Shown: one piece after another, positions 55,962-64,000 of the stretch
Layout of the letters: every line of letters begins with the position of its first letter
How positions within the stretch are numbered: position 1 is the stretch's first letter
Origin: Marisediminitalea lipolytica
GTDB lineage: Bacteria; Pseudomonadota; Gammaproteobacteria; Enterobacterales; Alteromonadaceae
Assembly (NCBI RefSeq): GCF_001758465.1
Contig: NZ_MJIC01000015.1
Span: forward strand, 496,001-560,000
Reading direction: 5' to 3'
DNA: 64,000 bases
The notes under the pieces: model-generated
The model's database searches: none
The model's input: only the letters and a program-made list of their open reading frames with translations
Told to the model about the DNA's origin: nothing
Position numbers and translations under genes: made by a program

Positions 55962-56921
55962 ATGAATGTACTGATGATGGGCTGCGGCGCGATTGGCAGC
56001 TTTTATGCCGAGCGCCTGGCCTCTGCCAAAGTAAATGTCTCGGTAACGGCGCGTGGCGAGCACCTGAAAGCGCTTAAACAAAATGGTCTTACCGTGGTAC
56101 ACGATGGTGAAGTCCGTCATCACGCTTTGCCGGCTTATTCCCATGCTGAGTTAAAGGAAGCGTGTAAGGCTGATGACTTTGACGTTATCGTAATAGCGCT
56201 GAAAGCCACTCAGACACAAAGTGCGCTGGCTGAACTTGGCAGTTGGTTTCAAGCGGGCTCATGCCCGGTATTGTCAGTGCAAAACGGGGTGGATAATGAG
56301 CCATTACTGGCAAGTTATTTAGGCTCTGAGCGGGTGTGGGGAGGCTTATCGGTGCGCAGTGGCGGCGAAATATCGCAACCAGGTGTTGCCACCACTACAG
56401 GCATTTATAAAATTATTTTAGGGCCCTGGCCTGCCAGTGATACGCTGCCCGCAGCGCTAACTGAACTGGCACAACACTGGTTGGATCAAGGGGTGCCGCT
56501 GGAGCTAAGCCATGACATTCGTAAAGAGTTATGGCGTAAGTTAATCGTTAATTGTGGGGTAAACCCATTGTCTGCCGCGGAGCAGCTAAAAACCTACGAT
56601 CTCACACATCGCCCGGAGCTGGCTAAGCAAGTGTATGGTGCAATGCAGGAAACTGCCAGGGCTGCGAGCTATGATGCAGTTGCAATAACGCCGGATGAAG
56701 TGGATGAGATGTTTCAGCTAATCAAATCCTTTAACTCCATTAAAACGTCGATGTTAATTGATTTTGAAAAAGGCCGGGAGCTCGAAATCGACGCCATTAT
56801 GGGGAGTGTCATTGTGCGTTGCCGGTTGTTGGGTAAACCGGCGGAGATCACTGAGTCGTTATGGCAAAAACTTACACCAAGGCCGCTACCCCAATCCCTG
56901 ACGGAGTTATTTCACTATTAG
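55962..56921 (+). CDS. 2-dehydropantoate 2-reductase (PanE family)
   Basis: 319-residue ketopantoate reductase-family protein: NADP motif MGCGAIGSFYAERLA at residues 6-20, VIALKATQTQSAL near 73, LSVQNGVDNEPLL near 100, and the catalytic-lysine helix KELWRKLIVNCGVNPLSA near 188. The family makes pantoate for coenzyme A, but several paralogues act on other 2-oxo acids, so the panE role is likely rather than certain. No strong ribosome site is visible. No pan genes are adjacent. Confidence 0.85.
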   Translation: MNVLMMGCGAIGSFYAERLASAKVNVSVTARGEHLKALKQNGLTVVHDGEVRHHALPAYSHAELKEACKADDFDVIVIALKATQTQSALAELGSWFQAGSCPVLSVQNGVDNEPLLASYLGSERVWGGLSVRSGGEISQPGVATTTGIYKIILGPWPASDTLPAALTELAQHWLDQGVPLELSHDIRKELWRKLIVNCGVNPLSAAEQLKTYDLTHRPELAKQVYGAMQETARAASYDAVAITPDEVDEMFQLIKSFNSIKTSMLIDFEKGRELEIDAIMGSVIVRCRLLGKPAEITESLWQKLTPRPLPQSLTELFHY

Positions 56922-57123
56922 CAGCATCGTACTAAAACTAATTGCAAGTTAATTACTACGCCGAAAAACAGGACGTTGATCGTAGCTTTATCCTGTTGAT
57001 TGGTTACTTATCGTCTTGTCTGTTCAGTCGTAAAACGGATGCTTAGCAGATATAACAAAACTGTTAAGATCATTCTGTATGGTAGATTGTTTGCGAGATT
57101 TTATAGCAATAAACATCCATATT

Positions 57124-57173
57124 AATAGGATTTAAAATGTGTGACTCAACTAACACACTAAAAAGATCCTATT
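57124..57173 (+). promoter_or_regulatory. 5' UTR hairpin abutting the pagL-like start codon
   Basis: Perfect 8-base arms AATAGGAT (57124-57131) and ATCCTATT (57166-57173) end exactly at the ATG. Inside them are pairable TGTGT and ACACA segments (about 57138-57157). In mRNA this two-part stem would bury the ribosome-binding region of the PagL-like gene. Confidence 0.5.
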
Positions 57174-57698
57174 ATGAAAAAATTATTACTGACCTTAGTA
57201 ATTACACTCCTGCCGGGTTTTAGTTATGCCGGTAACTTTGGTTATTCGGTTGACTACATTCACGGTGAAGGCGACGTGGATGGAATTAAGCTGGCCGCCA
57301 GATATAACGCCGGTGCTTTTGATGCCATCAGTGAAGATATTCGCCTGTTTTGGGAAACCAGCGTAAACCTGTGGGAATATGGCGAACATGATGCCCACGA
57401 CAGTAACTTTGTGCTGGCTATTTCACCGGTACTGGTTAAGCAAATTGGTGATATAAATCAGGCGCCGGTATTTTTAGAAGCGGGTATTGGCGTGTCGTTT
57501 ATTGATGATACTTACTTTGCCGGTAAGAATGTCAGCACCCACTATCAGTTTGAAGACCGGCTGGGCCTCATGATGCAATTTGGTAAAAACAATGAGCATC
57601 ATGTTTCTGTAAGATATTTTCACTATTCCAATGCCGGCTTAAAAGAGCCAAACCCCGGTCTGGACTTTATTGCGTTGTCTTATCAGCAAGAGTTTTGA
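57174..57698 (+). CDS. PagL-like lipid A 3-O-deacylase
   Basis: 174-residue outer-membrane beta-barrel of the acyloxyacyl hydrolase family, with a signal peptide (residues 1-19, ending FSYA). The active-site run FHYSNAGLKEPNPGLDF supplies His150 and Ser152. The acid of the triad, Glu in Pseudomonas PagL, is Asp164 here. It would remove the 3-position acyl chain from lipid A and remodel the surface. The start codon is next to an RNA hairpin that may limit translation. Confidence 0.88.
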   Translation: MKKLLLTLVITLLPGFSYAGNFGYSVDYIHGEGDVDGIKLAARYNAGAFDAISEDIRLFWETSVNLWEYGEHDAHDSNFVLAISPVLVKQIGDINQAPVFLEAGIGVSFIDDTYFAGKNVSTHYQFEDRLGLMMQFGKNNEHHVSVRYFHYSNAGLKEPNPGLDFIALSYQQEF

Positions 57699-57715
57699 TT
57701 AGTCCGGATACACTA

Positions 57716-57880
57716 TCAGCGCTGTACGAGTAACTGTGCCTGAGCCTCGTTCTTCGCAGTTACCTGCGGTTTTTTCTGCGCTGCACCGTGTTGGCTGTGG
57801 TAATTAGAATAGGCCATAAATACGGTAAGCGATAACATGCCCACTAATGCTGCAGCTCTGTAATGGCGGGTCTTTTTCAT
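57716..57880 (-). CDS. 54-residue membrane-anchored small protein
   Basis: Small ORF in the pagL/frmB gap with a good GGAAG site 8 bases before its ATG. The product has a basic start (MKKTRHYRAAALVGMLSLTV), one hydrophobic segment (about residues 8-25) and a Lys/Gln-rich tail of about 28 residues. That suggests a signal-anchored or secreted small protein. No family recognised. It is convergent with the PagL-like gene, ending 18 bases from it. Confidence 0.55.
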   Translation of the reverse strand: MKKTRHYRAAALVGMLSLTVFMAYSNYHSQHGAAQKKPQVTAKNEAQAQLLVQR

Positions 57881-58001
57881 TGCAGCAACTTCCTTTTCCT
57901 GATCGTCATAAGTTTAATTTAGAGCTAATCAGGTGGACGGTAAACCACTTAAGGGTGTGGCAAATTATAAGTAGTTATTCAGCCTGAAACCTTTTCAGAG
58001 C

Positions 58002-58030
58002 AAAAAAAAGGCCGCCTCGCAGGCAGCCTT
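58002..58030 (-). terminator. Intrinsic terminator of frmB
   Basis: Stem AAGGCTGCCT/AGGCGGCCTT (one G-U pair) with a 3-base loop, followed on the minus strand by a run of T. It ends about 20 bases after the frmB stop at 58051. Confidence 0.9.
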
Positions 58031-58050
58031 TGTAATCAAACGTCGTTTAT

Positions 58051-58884
58051 TCAGAAATGATCGGCATGGAAGCGCAGATGATCGGCAATAAACGAGGCAA
58101 TAAAGTAATAGCTGTGATCGTAGCCTTCATGCTGACGCAGCGTGAGCGGATACTGATTGGCTTCAGCCGCTTGTTGCAGTGCTTCCGGTTTTAACTGTTC
58201 ACTCAGGAAACTGTCGTCCAGTCCCTGGTCAACCAGCATTGGCACCTGCTCTTTGGCGTCGTTAATCAGGCACACTGTGTCATGGGCTTGCCAGGCTGCT
58301 TTATCATCGCCCAGATAGGCAGTAAATGCTTTCTGGCCCCACGGACAGTTAACCGGATTGGTGATTGGGCTAAACGCCGATGCCGAGGTAAACATGCCCG
58401 GGTTTTTAAGCGCAATGCTTAATGCACCGTGACCACCCATAGAGTGACCGGCAATCGCACGGGTTGACGAAACCGGGAAGTTTTCTTCGATAATCGCCGG
58501 TAACTCTTTTACCACGTAGTCATACATGTGGTAATGAGTAGCCCAGGGCTGCTGGGTGGCATTTACGTAAAAGCCTGCACCTTTGCCCAAATCATAATTA
58601 TCGTCGTCTGCCACGTCATCGCCGCGTGGTGAAGTGTCTGGCGCGACAATGGCGATGCCCAGCTCAGCGGCAACACGTTGTGCACCGGCTTTTTGCATAA
58701 AGTTTTCGTCGGTACAGGTCAGGCCCGAAAGCCAGTAAACCACCGGCACTTTAGTGCCGTTGCTGCACTGCGGCGGCAGATAAATCGCAAATCGCATGGT
58801 ACAGCGGTTGACTTCAGAGCGATGGGTATACTGCTTATGCCAGCCACCAAAGATCTTATTACAACTGATATTTTCTATTGTCAT
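58051..58884 (-). CDS. frmB: S-formylglutathione hydrolase
   Basis: Hydrolyses S-formylglutathione to formate and glutathione, the second step of glutathione-dependent formaldehyde removal. The 277-residue esterase-D-type enzyme has [20 protein letters not shown], the nucleophile motif [13 protein letters not shown], and the C-terminal His in GYDHSYYFI. The ATG at 58884 follows GGAAAG. It lies 77 bases behind the dehydrogenase gene, with a terminator-like hairpin in between. Confidence 0.96.
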   Translation of the reverse strand: MTIENISCNKIFGGWHKQYTHRSEVNRCTMRFAIYLPPQCSNGTKVPVVYWLSGLTCTDENFMQKAGAQRVAAELGIAIVAPDTSPRGDDVADDDNYDLGKGAGFYVNATQQPWATHYHMYDYVVKELPAIIEENFPVSSTRAIAGHSMGGHGALSIALKNPGMFTSASAFSPITNPVNCPWGQKAFTAYLGDDKAAWQAHDTVCLINDAKEQVPMLVDQGLDDSFLSEQLKPEALQQAAEANQYPLTLRQHEGYDHSYYFIASFIADHLRFHADHF

Positions 58885-58904
58885 GTTACTTTCCAATGTC
58901 CAAA

Positions 58905-58953
58905 GAAAAAACTACCCCGCCGCCCGGATTGTGGGTCGACTGCTGGCGGCGGG
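58905..58953 (-). terminator. GC-rich hairpin between frmA and frmB
   Basis: Arms CCCGCCGCC (58916-58924) and GGCGGCGGG (58945-58953), 20-base loop, followed on the minus strand by GTAGTTTTTT. It begins 9 bases after the frmA stop and resembles an intrinsic terminator that would lower frmB expression relative to frmA. Confidence 0.65.
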
Positions 58954-58961
58954 CGCAGTTA

Positions 58962-60092
<1,131 letters not shown>

Positions 60093-60182
60093 TCAAAATC
60101 CTCTTGGTTATCATAAATATTATGTCTGTTCATTGTAGACCTGATAGAATCAGTAACAATAGCTAAATTATGCAAATCACTT

Positions 60183-60196
60183 TTACCATATGGTAA
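60183..60196. promoter_or_regulatory. Palindrome between frmA and its LysR gene
   Basis: Perfect 14-base palindrome TTACCATATGGTAA in the 120-base divergent region, 13 bases before the LysR start. It is a candidate operator for that LysR protein, which would then control both directions. Confidence 0.45.
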
Positions 60197-60209
60197 TAAT
60201 TGGGGATTT

Positions 60210-61088
60210 ATGGCGAACTGGGAAGGGATTAATGAGTTTGTGGCGGTGGTGGAAGCGCAGAATTTTACCCTGGCGGCCAAACGGTTGGGCATGTCTACGG
60301 CGCAGGTTTCTCGGCAGGTTGCAAAACTGGAAAACCGCTTAAGCACAAAATTACTTAACCGCACCACCCGGGTGGTGGCGGTAACCGACTCTGGTGAGAC
60401 ATTCTACCGCCACTGCAAACCTATTCTGGAAGAGCTCTCGGCCGCCGAAAAAGTGGTGACTGACCTGCAGGCCAAGCCTACCGGAAAGTTAAAAATGACC
60501 GCCCCGGTTACCTACGGAGAAAGGGTAATCGCGCCAATCGTTAATGACATTTCGGCTGCCCATCCGGACCTCGAAATTCACCTTTCCCTTACCAACCAGG
60601 TGGTGGATTTGATTCACGATGGTTACGACCTGGCGATTCGCCTGGGCGAGCTGGAAGACTCGTCGTTAATTGCTCGCCGCTTATCCAGTCGGGCATGGCA
60701 TCTTGCCGCTTCACCAACCTATCTGGAAAAGCAGGGTACGCCGCATTCGTTATCAGAATTGCCGAATCACCAGTGTATTTTAGGTACCTCAGGCAACTGG
60801 AAATTTAACCGTAACGGTAAAACCGAGATCGTGCGGGTTAAACCTCGATTACGTTGCAACAGTGGTGTGGCGTTAATAGACGCGGCGCTAAAAAACCTCG
60901 GCATTATTCAATTGCCGGATTATTACATCAGGCCTTACCTTGAGTCGGGTGAACTGATTGAATTATTACCCAATCAGCAGATAGCCCGGGAAGGGATTTG
61001 GGCGTTGTATCCGCCTACCCGGCATCTGTCACCCAAGATCAGAATGGTGATCGATAGCCTGGTTAGCGGTATTAGCAAAATTCATTAA
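60210..61088 (+). CDS. LysR-family regulator, probably of frmA/frmB
   Basis: 292-residue regulator with helix-turn-helix FTLAAKRLGMSTAQVSRQVAKLE and the effector-domain sequence DGYDLAIRLGELEDSSLIARRL, typical of the CrgA/AphB-like branch. It is divergent from frmA, which suggests it responds to formaldehyde or a relative; this is inference from position. A GGGGAT site precedes the ATG. It is followed by a clear terminator. Confidence 0.9.
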   Translation: MANWEGINEFVAVVEAQNFTLAAKRLGMSTAQVSRQVAKLENRLSTKLLNRTTRVVAVTDSGETFYRHCKPILEELSAAEKVVTDLQAKPTGKLKMTAPVTYGERVIAPIVNDISAAHPDLEIHLSLTNQVVDLIHDGYDLAIRLGELEDSSLIARRLSSRAWHLAASPTYLEKQGTPHSLSELPNHQCILGTSGNWKFNRNGKTEIVRVKPRLRCNSGVALIDAALKNLGIIQLPDYYIRPYLESGELIELLPNQQIAREGIWALYPPTRHLSPKIRMVIDSLVSGISKIH

Positions 61089-61186
61089 TGAGAATAATTA
61101 TTATTTGCAATTGGTTTTTTAAGAGGTTACATTAAACGCGTACGTAGTTTTAATAGTGTCTCTTAACTCTATTAGAATCCTTTGCA

Positions 61187-61218
61187 GCAGGCCCTCATCC
61201 ACTGGCCTGCTTTTTTTT
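61187..61218 (+). terminator. Intrinsic terminator after the LysR gene
   Basis: Stem GCAGGCC/GGCCTGC, 10-base loop and a run of eight T, about 100 bases after the LysR stop codon. The preceding 100 bases hold no gene that I can support. Confidence 0.92.
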
Positions 61219-61320
61219 GCCTGTTTAACACGGCCTGGCCAAAAAAGGCCTAAAGTAGGAGATCATCTGTTTTCATTTTGTCTTAGGCTTAGGTAATAAG
61301 GTTGAGGTAACAGGTGAACT

Positions 61321-62127
61321 ATGCGCAATATTATTCCTGCATGTCTGCTCATGCTGTCGGTAGCCGGATTTCAGGCCAGTGCCGAAGAACGTCTTTCTGA
61401 TGAGTTTGTTAGCGCTCAGCCCAGAGTTCAGCTCTATATGGCCTATGCCGAGTATAAAATGGCAAACTACACGCTGGCCCACGCCATGTGGCAGCACATC
61501 GAAGGGGCCGGAAAATCAGAAGCCTTGTTTAATCTGGGGATCCTTTATGAGCAGGGGAAAGGCGTGGAATCTAACCTGACTATAGCCCGTGATTATTATC
61601 TGCAGGCAGCAGAGGCGGGCAGTCGCGCTGGGGCTTATCAGGTAGGGCTAATGGCGCTTGAACACCCTGAATTAGTAGCAGTTGAAACCGCACGCCATTG
61701 GTTGATGGTCGCCGCACTGGATGGCGATGAAGACGCCGGGCGATTGTTGCAGTCACTTACCGACGACGATGCCGCAGACAGCGACCCCATGTTAAGCGTA
61801 AAACGTTTGCTGATGCGCGGCGAAAACGAGCAGGCACTTACCCAGCTTATTCATCTTAGTGAACAGACTCCCCCCAATTACGCGGCAATGACCGAACTGG
61901 CCTGGTTATACGAAACCGGATTAGCGGTGGAACGGGATTTGGAAAAAGCTGCAGCGTTGTTTTCCCGGGCTGCCGAGGCTGGTAATGCTAAAGCGCAGTA
62001 TGCTTTGTCTGTTATGTATGCCACCGCCGCGGGTAAGGCGGAAGACGCCCGGTTGAGTCAGCATTGGCTGAGTTTATCTGCGGCGCAGGGCTATAAGCCT
62101 GCCGTTGCTCAGCTTGAGAATAATTAA
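61321..62127 (+). CDS. Exported Sel1-repeat protein
   Basis: 268-residue protein with a signal peptide (about residues 1-21, ending FQASAEE) and several Sel1-like repeats, for example ALFNLGILYEQGKGVESNL, and ELAWLYETGLAVERDLEKA with AAEAGNAKAQYALSVMY near the C-terminus. Such repeats form a helical solenoid for protein binding; the partner is unknown. A GGTGAAC site precedes the ATG. Confidence 0.88.
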   Translation: MRNIIPACLLMLSVAGFQASAEERLSDEFVSAQPRVQLYMAYAEYKMANYTLAHAMWQHIEGAGKSEALFNLGILYEQGKGVESNLTIARDYYLQAAEAGSRAGAYQVGLMALEHPELVAVETARHWLMVAALDGDEDAGRLLQSLTDDDAADSDPMLSVKRLLMRGENEQALTQLIHLSEQTPPNYAAMTELAWLYETGLAVERDLEKAAALFSRAAEAGNAKAQYALSVMYATAAGKAEDARLSQHWLSLSAAQGYKPAVAQLENN

Positions 62128-62203
62128 AGTGTTCCGGGTTGTGGAAAAAATAACCAGAAACAGATAACTTAAGAAGGTAGCTAACAGTAAAGGATGACAC
62201 AGT

Positions 62204-62566
62204 ATGCACAGGGGATTCAGCCTTAAACTGTTTAAGGTGGTTTTAGTTGTGACTAGCGGGGGATTGTTAAAGTCTGCATGGGCAGAAACGTTTTACTGCT
62301 CGGCGCTGGCGATTGAAGGTGACACATACTACTTCTCCCCGGTATTTGAAGGTAACAGCGAGAACCTTGAATGTTACACCAATGCGTTAGATGAGCATCT
62401 GGAAGGAAAAGGTGATTACTCCTTTAGCCCTTCGTGTATGTTTGAAGACGAAAAAGCCATGCTGGTTGATTACTATCAAGCGGATATTGCCGACAGTAAA
62501 GCAATCTTTGGCAAGGTTCGAATCCTCAACTGGCTGCCGTCCTGCGCGGATAACAGTAGCCTGTAA
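62204..62566 (+). CDS. Small exported protein of unknown function
   Basis: 120-residue protein with a signal peptide (about residues 1-28, ending SAWAET). Four cysteines remain in the mature part (YCSA, LECYTN, SPSCMF, PSCADN), suggesting two disulfide bonds in the periplasm. No family recognised. It follows the Sel1 gene in the same direction after 76 bases and may be co-transcribed. Confidence 0.7.
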   Translation: MHRGFSLKLFKVVLVVTSGGLLKSAWAETFYCSALAIEGDTYYFSPVFEGNSENLECYTNALDEHLEGKGDYSFSPSCMFEDEKAMLVDYYQADIADSKAIFGKVRILNWLPSCADNSSL

Positions 62567-62582
62567 AAGCCGTTAACAACCT

Positions 62583-63341
62583 TTACGGTTGTAATTCCAA
62601 CTTATCCACATCGCCGGATTTACTGAATTTACGGATCCGCCACAGTTGCCAACGGTAGCGAATGTTGCGCCAGAATGTGGTGCCGCTTTTACGGGTACCG
62701 CCGCCAATTTTGTCAATTTCACTATCAAACTCCTTGTTAGCTGAGAGCCGGTAAGGTTGGGTGGCGAACACGCTAAGGTTGAGCTCAGGGTAAAACTGCA
62801 AATCAACATCTACCGGTCGGAAAAAGCGGCGTCGGCTAAGCAGTTTTTTCGCGCCACTCAGGGTGATCGCATAGCCAGTGGTGCAATTTGGGACTTTGGC
62901 AAAGTTAACCAGCGAATAGCCATCACCTAAATCAAAACGTTCATCGCCTTCACAACCCCGGCGGGCCGCCAGTTTTATCATATCCCAGTGCTTAACCTGT
63001 GCGATTTTACTGATAACTTCGCCAAATTTAGGATCGATAATAATGTCGTCCTCAATGATTACGGCGACTTCAATTTGCTCATCGACCATCCGTTGCCATA
63101 GCGTTCGATGGCTAAGATAACAGCCGATTTCTCCCCGTGAGATAGGCCGCCTGAAAAAGGCTTTGTTAGCCTGCTCATCATAGCAGGCCGCTATTTCTTC
63201 TTCACTGAGCGCTTTACCGTTGACGGCACTAAAACGCTCGGCAGTCAGCCCTGCGCGTTGGAGCTGTTCGGTGGCCGAAACCAGTCTGTCGGCGCATTTG
63301 TCGAGGTTTATCAGCCAGATTGGCGGTAATTCACAAGTCAT
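62583..63341 (-). CDS. Glycosyltransferase family 25 (LPS/LOS type)
   Basis: 252-residue protein of the GT25 family, which adds sugars (often beta-galactose) to lipopolysaccharide or lipooligosaccharide. Landmarks: IWLINLDKCADRLVSATEQLQRAG, ERFSAVNGKAL, GEIGCYLSHRTLWQRMV, IIEDDIIID with the DxD-like metal site, and TGYAITLSGAKKLL. No signal peptide, so it acts on the cytoplasmic face. The substrate is unknown. Confidence 0.9.
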   Translation of the reverse strand: MTCELPPIWLINLDKCADRLVSATEQLQRAGLTAERFSAVNGKALSEEEIAACYDEQANKAFFRRPISRGEIGCYLSHRTLWQRMVDEQIEVAVIIEDDIIIDPKFGEVISKIAQVKHWDMIKLAARRGCEGDERFDLGDGYSLVNFAKVPNCTTGYAITLSGAKKLLSRRRFFRPVDVDLQFYPELNLSVFATQPYRLSANKEFDSEIDKIGGGTRKSGTTFWRNIRYRWQLWRIRKFSKSGDVDKLELQP

Positions 63342-63476
63342 GTTTTTTTCTTAACGTTTTTAATACAAAAAGTGTAACCTAAAAACGTATCGAAATAAAA
63401 ACTGACTGCAAGGCAGGGGGTTAACCGCAATTTCAGCTGGAACAGCCAGGGGGCAAATTTATCCACAAGCCGCAAC

Positions 63477-63512
63477 AAAAAGCCGACCAAATCACTAATT
63501 AAGTGGTCGGCT
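63477..63512 (-). terminator. Intrinsic terminator of the oxidoreductase gene
   Basis: Stem AGCCGACC/GGTCGGCT (63481-63488 and 63505-63512) followed on the minus strand by TTTTT, about 45 bases after the stop of the gene at 63559. Confidence 0.85.
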
Positions 63513-63558
63513 TGTGAGTTTACTCAAACGAAATGTAATGGTGGGGCAAAACCTGTTA

Positions 63559-64000
63559 TCAGGCGATTTTTACCAGCACCTTACCAAAGTTATCACCGGA
63601 AAGCAGATCAACAAATCCCTGGCCGGCGTTGGCAAGTCCTTCTACTACCTGTTCGCGGATCTTAATTTTTCCTTCACCAACCAGCGATGCACAGGCTTCA
63701 ATAAATTCCGCCCGGCGAGGCTCAAAGTCATATACCACCAAACCGAACACCGTGGCGCGGGATTTAATGATATATACCGGCGATGGCCCCGGGGGCGGAG
63801 TGCTGGTGGTGCGGTTGTAGTCGGCTGCCAGACCACACAGGATCATACGCGCACCTACCGCCAAACGCTGACTGCACAGCTCTAAAATATCACCGCCAAT
63901 TAAGTCGAAATAAATATTAATGCCATCAGGGCAATGGGTATCCAGCGCCGTGGCAAGGTCTTCCTTGTGTCGGTCTATGCACACATCGGCACCGAGTTCG
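63559..64000 (-). CDS. NADP-dependent oxidoreductase (MDR family), C-terminal part
   Basis: The C-terminal 146 residues of a medium-chain reductase are visible; the start lies outside the window. The end of the Rossmann fold reads ELGADVCIDRHKED and INIYFDLIGGDILELCSQRLAVGARMILCG. YIIKSRATVFGLVVYDFEP and GFVDLLSGDNFGKVLVKIA mark the leukotriene B4 dehydrogenase/CurA-like branch. It would reduce enones or similar with NADPH. The reading frame is open to the window edge, so the GTG at 63984 is not the true start. Confidence 0.88.
   Translation of the reverse strand, partial: ELGADVCIDRHKEDLATALDTHCPDGINIYFDLIGGDILELCSQRLAVGARMILCGLAADYNRTTSTPPPGPSPVYIIKSRATVFGLVVYDFEPRRAEFIEACASLVGEGKIKIREQVVEGLANAGQGFVDLLSGDNFGKVLVKIA

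Overview
The window reads as a chromosomal segment of a marine gammaproteobacterium of the Alteromonadales, most likely Alteromonadaceae. This is an inference from gene content: an argCBFGH cluster, the conserved blocks yibN-grxC-secB-gpsA / gpmI-envC-yibQ and psd-rsgA-orn-tRNA-Gly, large TonB-dependent receptors and many exported proteins. No transposase, integrase, phage gene, CRISPR array or rRNA is visible.

Layout. 1-5000: arginine biosynthesis on the minus strand (argC-argB-argF-argG-argH, argH cut by the window edge). Upstream lie a tandem ArgR operator, a 40-residue leader ORF and an intrinsic terminator before argC. 5005-10514: mgsA, an exported DUF1800/DUF1501 pair, a TonB-C protein, a PldB-like lysophospholipase and trmL. 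10616-17407: housekeeping block gpsA, secB, grxC, yibN (minus) and gpmI, envC, yibQ (plus), then a MerC-like gene behind a Zur-type box. 17415-22714: ugpQ-like, EamA, psd and rsgA (minus), orn, a single tRNA-Gly with a partial tandem repeat of its 3' end, and a thioesterase-like gene. 22746-26089: S9 peptidase lipoprotein and a membrane-protein/XRE regulator pair.

26111-33408: one minus-strand operon encoding a 29-residue membrane peptide, HlyD-type adaptor, MacB-type ATPase, two FtsX-type permeases, an NtrC-family regulator and its histidine kinase. It is preceded by a sigma-54-like promoter and palindromic enhancer sites, so the regulator may control its own export operon. 34109-36380: ilvIH. 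36398-37852: a small exported protein and an orphan sdpR/sdpI-like immunity pair with two palindromic operators.

37886-50160: a LysR-controlled catabolic island: heterotetrameric sarcosine-oxidase-type enzyme (soxB, soxD, soxA, soxG), TonB receptor, gamma-glutamyltransferase and GltS-like transporter. The parts fit uptake and periplasmic cleavage of a gamma-glutamyl or N-methylated compound followed by oxidative N-demethylation. The formaldehyde produced could be handled by the glutathione-dependent frmA/frmB genes at 58-60 kb. 50148-57698: a second TonB receptor, an unknown lipoprotein, an exported protein-arginine deiminase of the animal PAD type, a PanE-like reductase and a PagL-like lipid A deacylase. 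58051-64000: frmB, frmA, LysR regulator, Sel1-repeat protein, small exported protein, family 25 glycosyltransferase and a partial quinone-oxidoreductase-like gene.

The most unusual items are the arginine deiminase, the arg leader/terminator arrangement, the 29-residue peptide gene opening the export operon, the probable AUU start of the GltS-like gene, the eroded tRNA-Gly array and the sarcosine-oxidase island.
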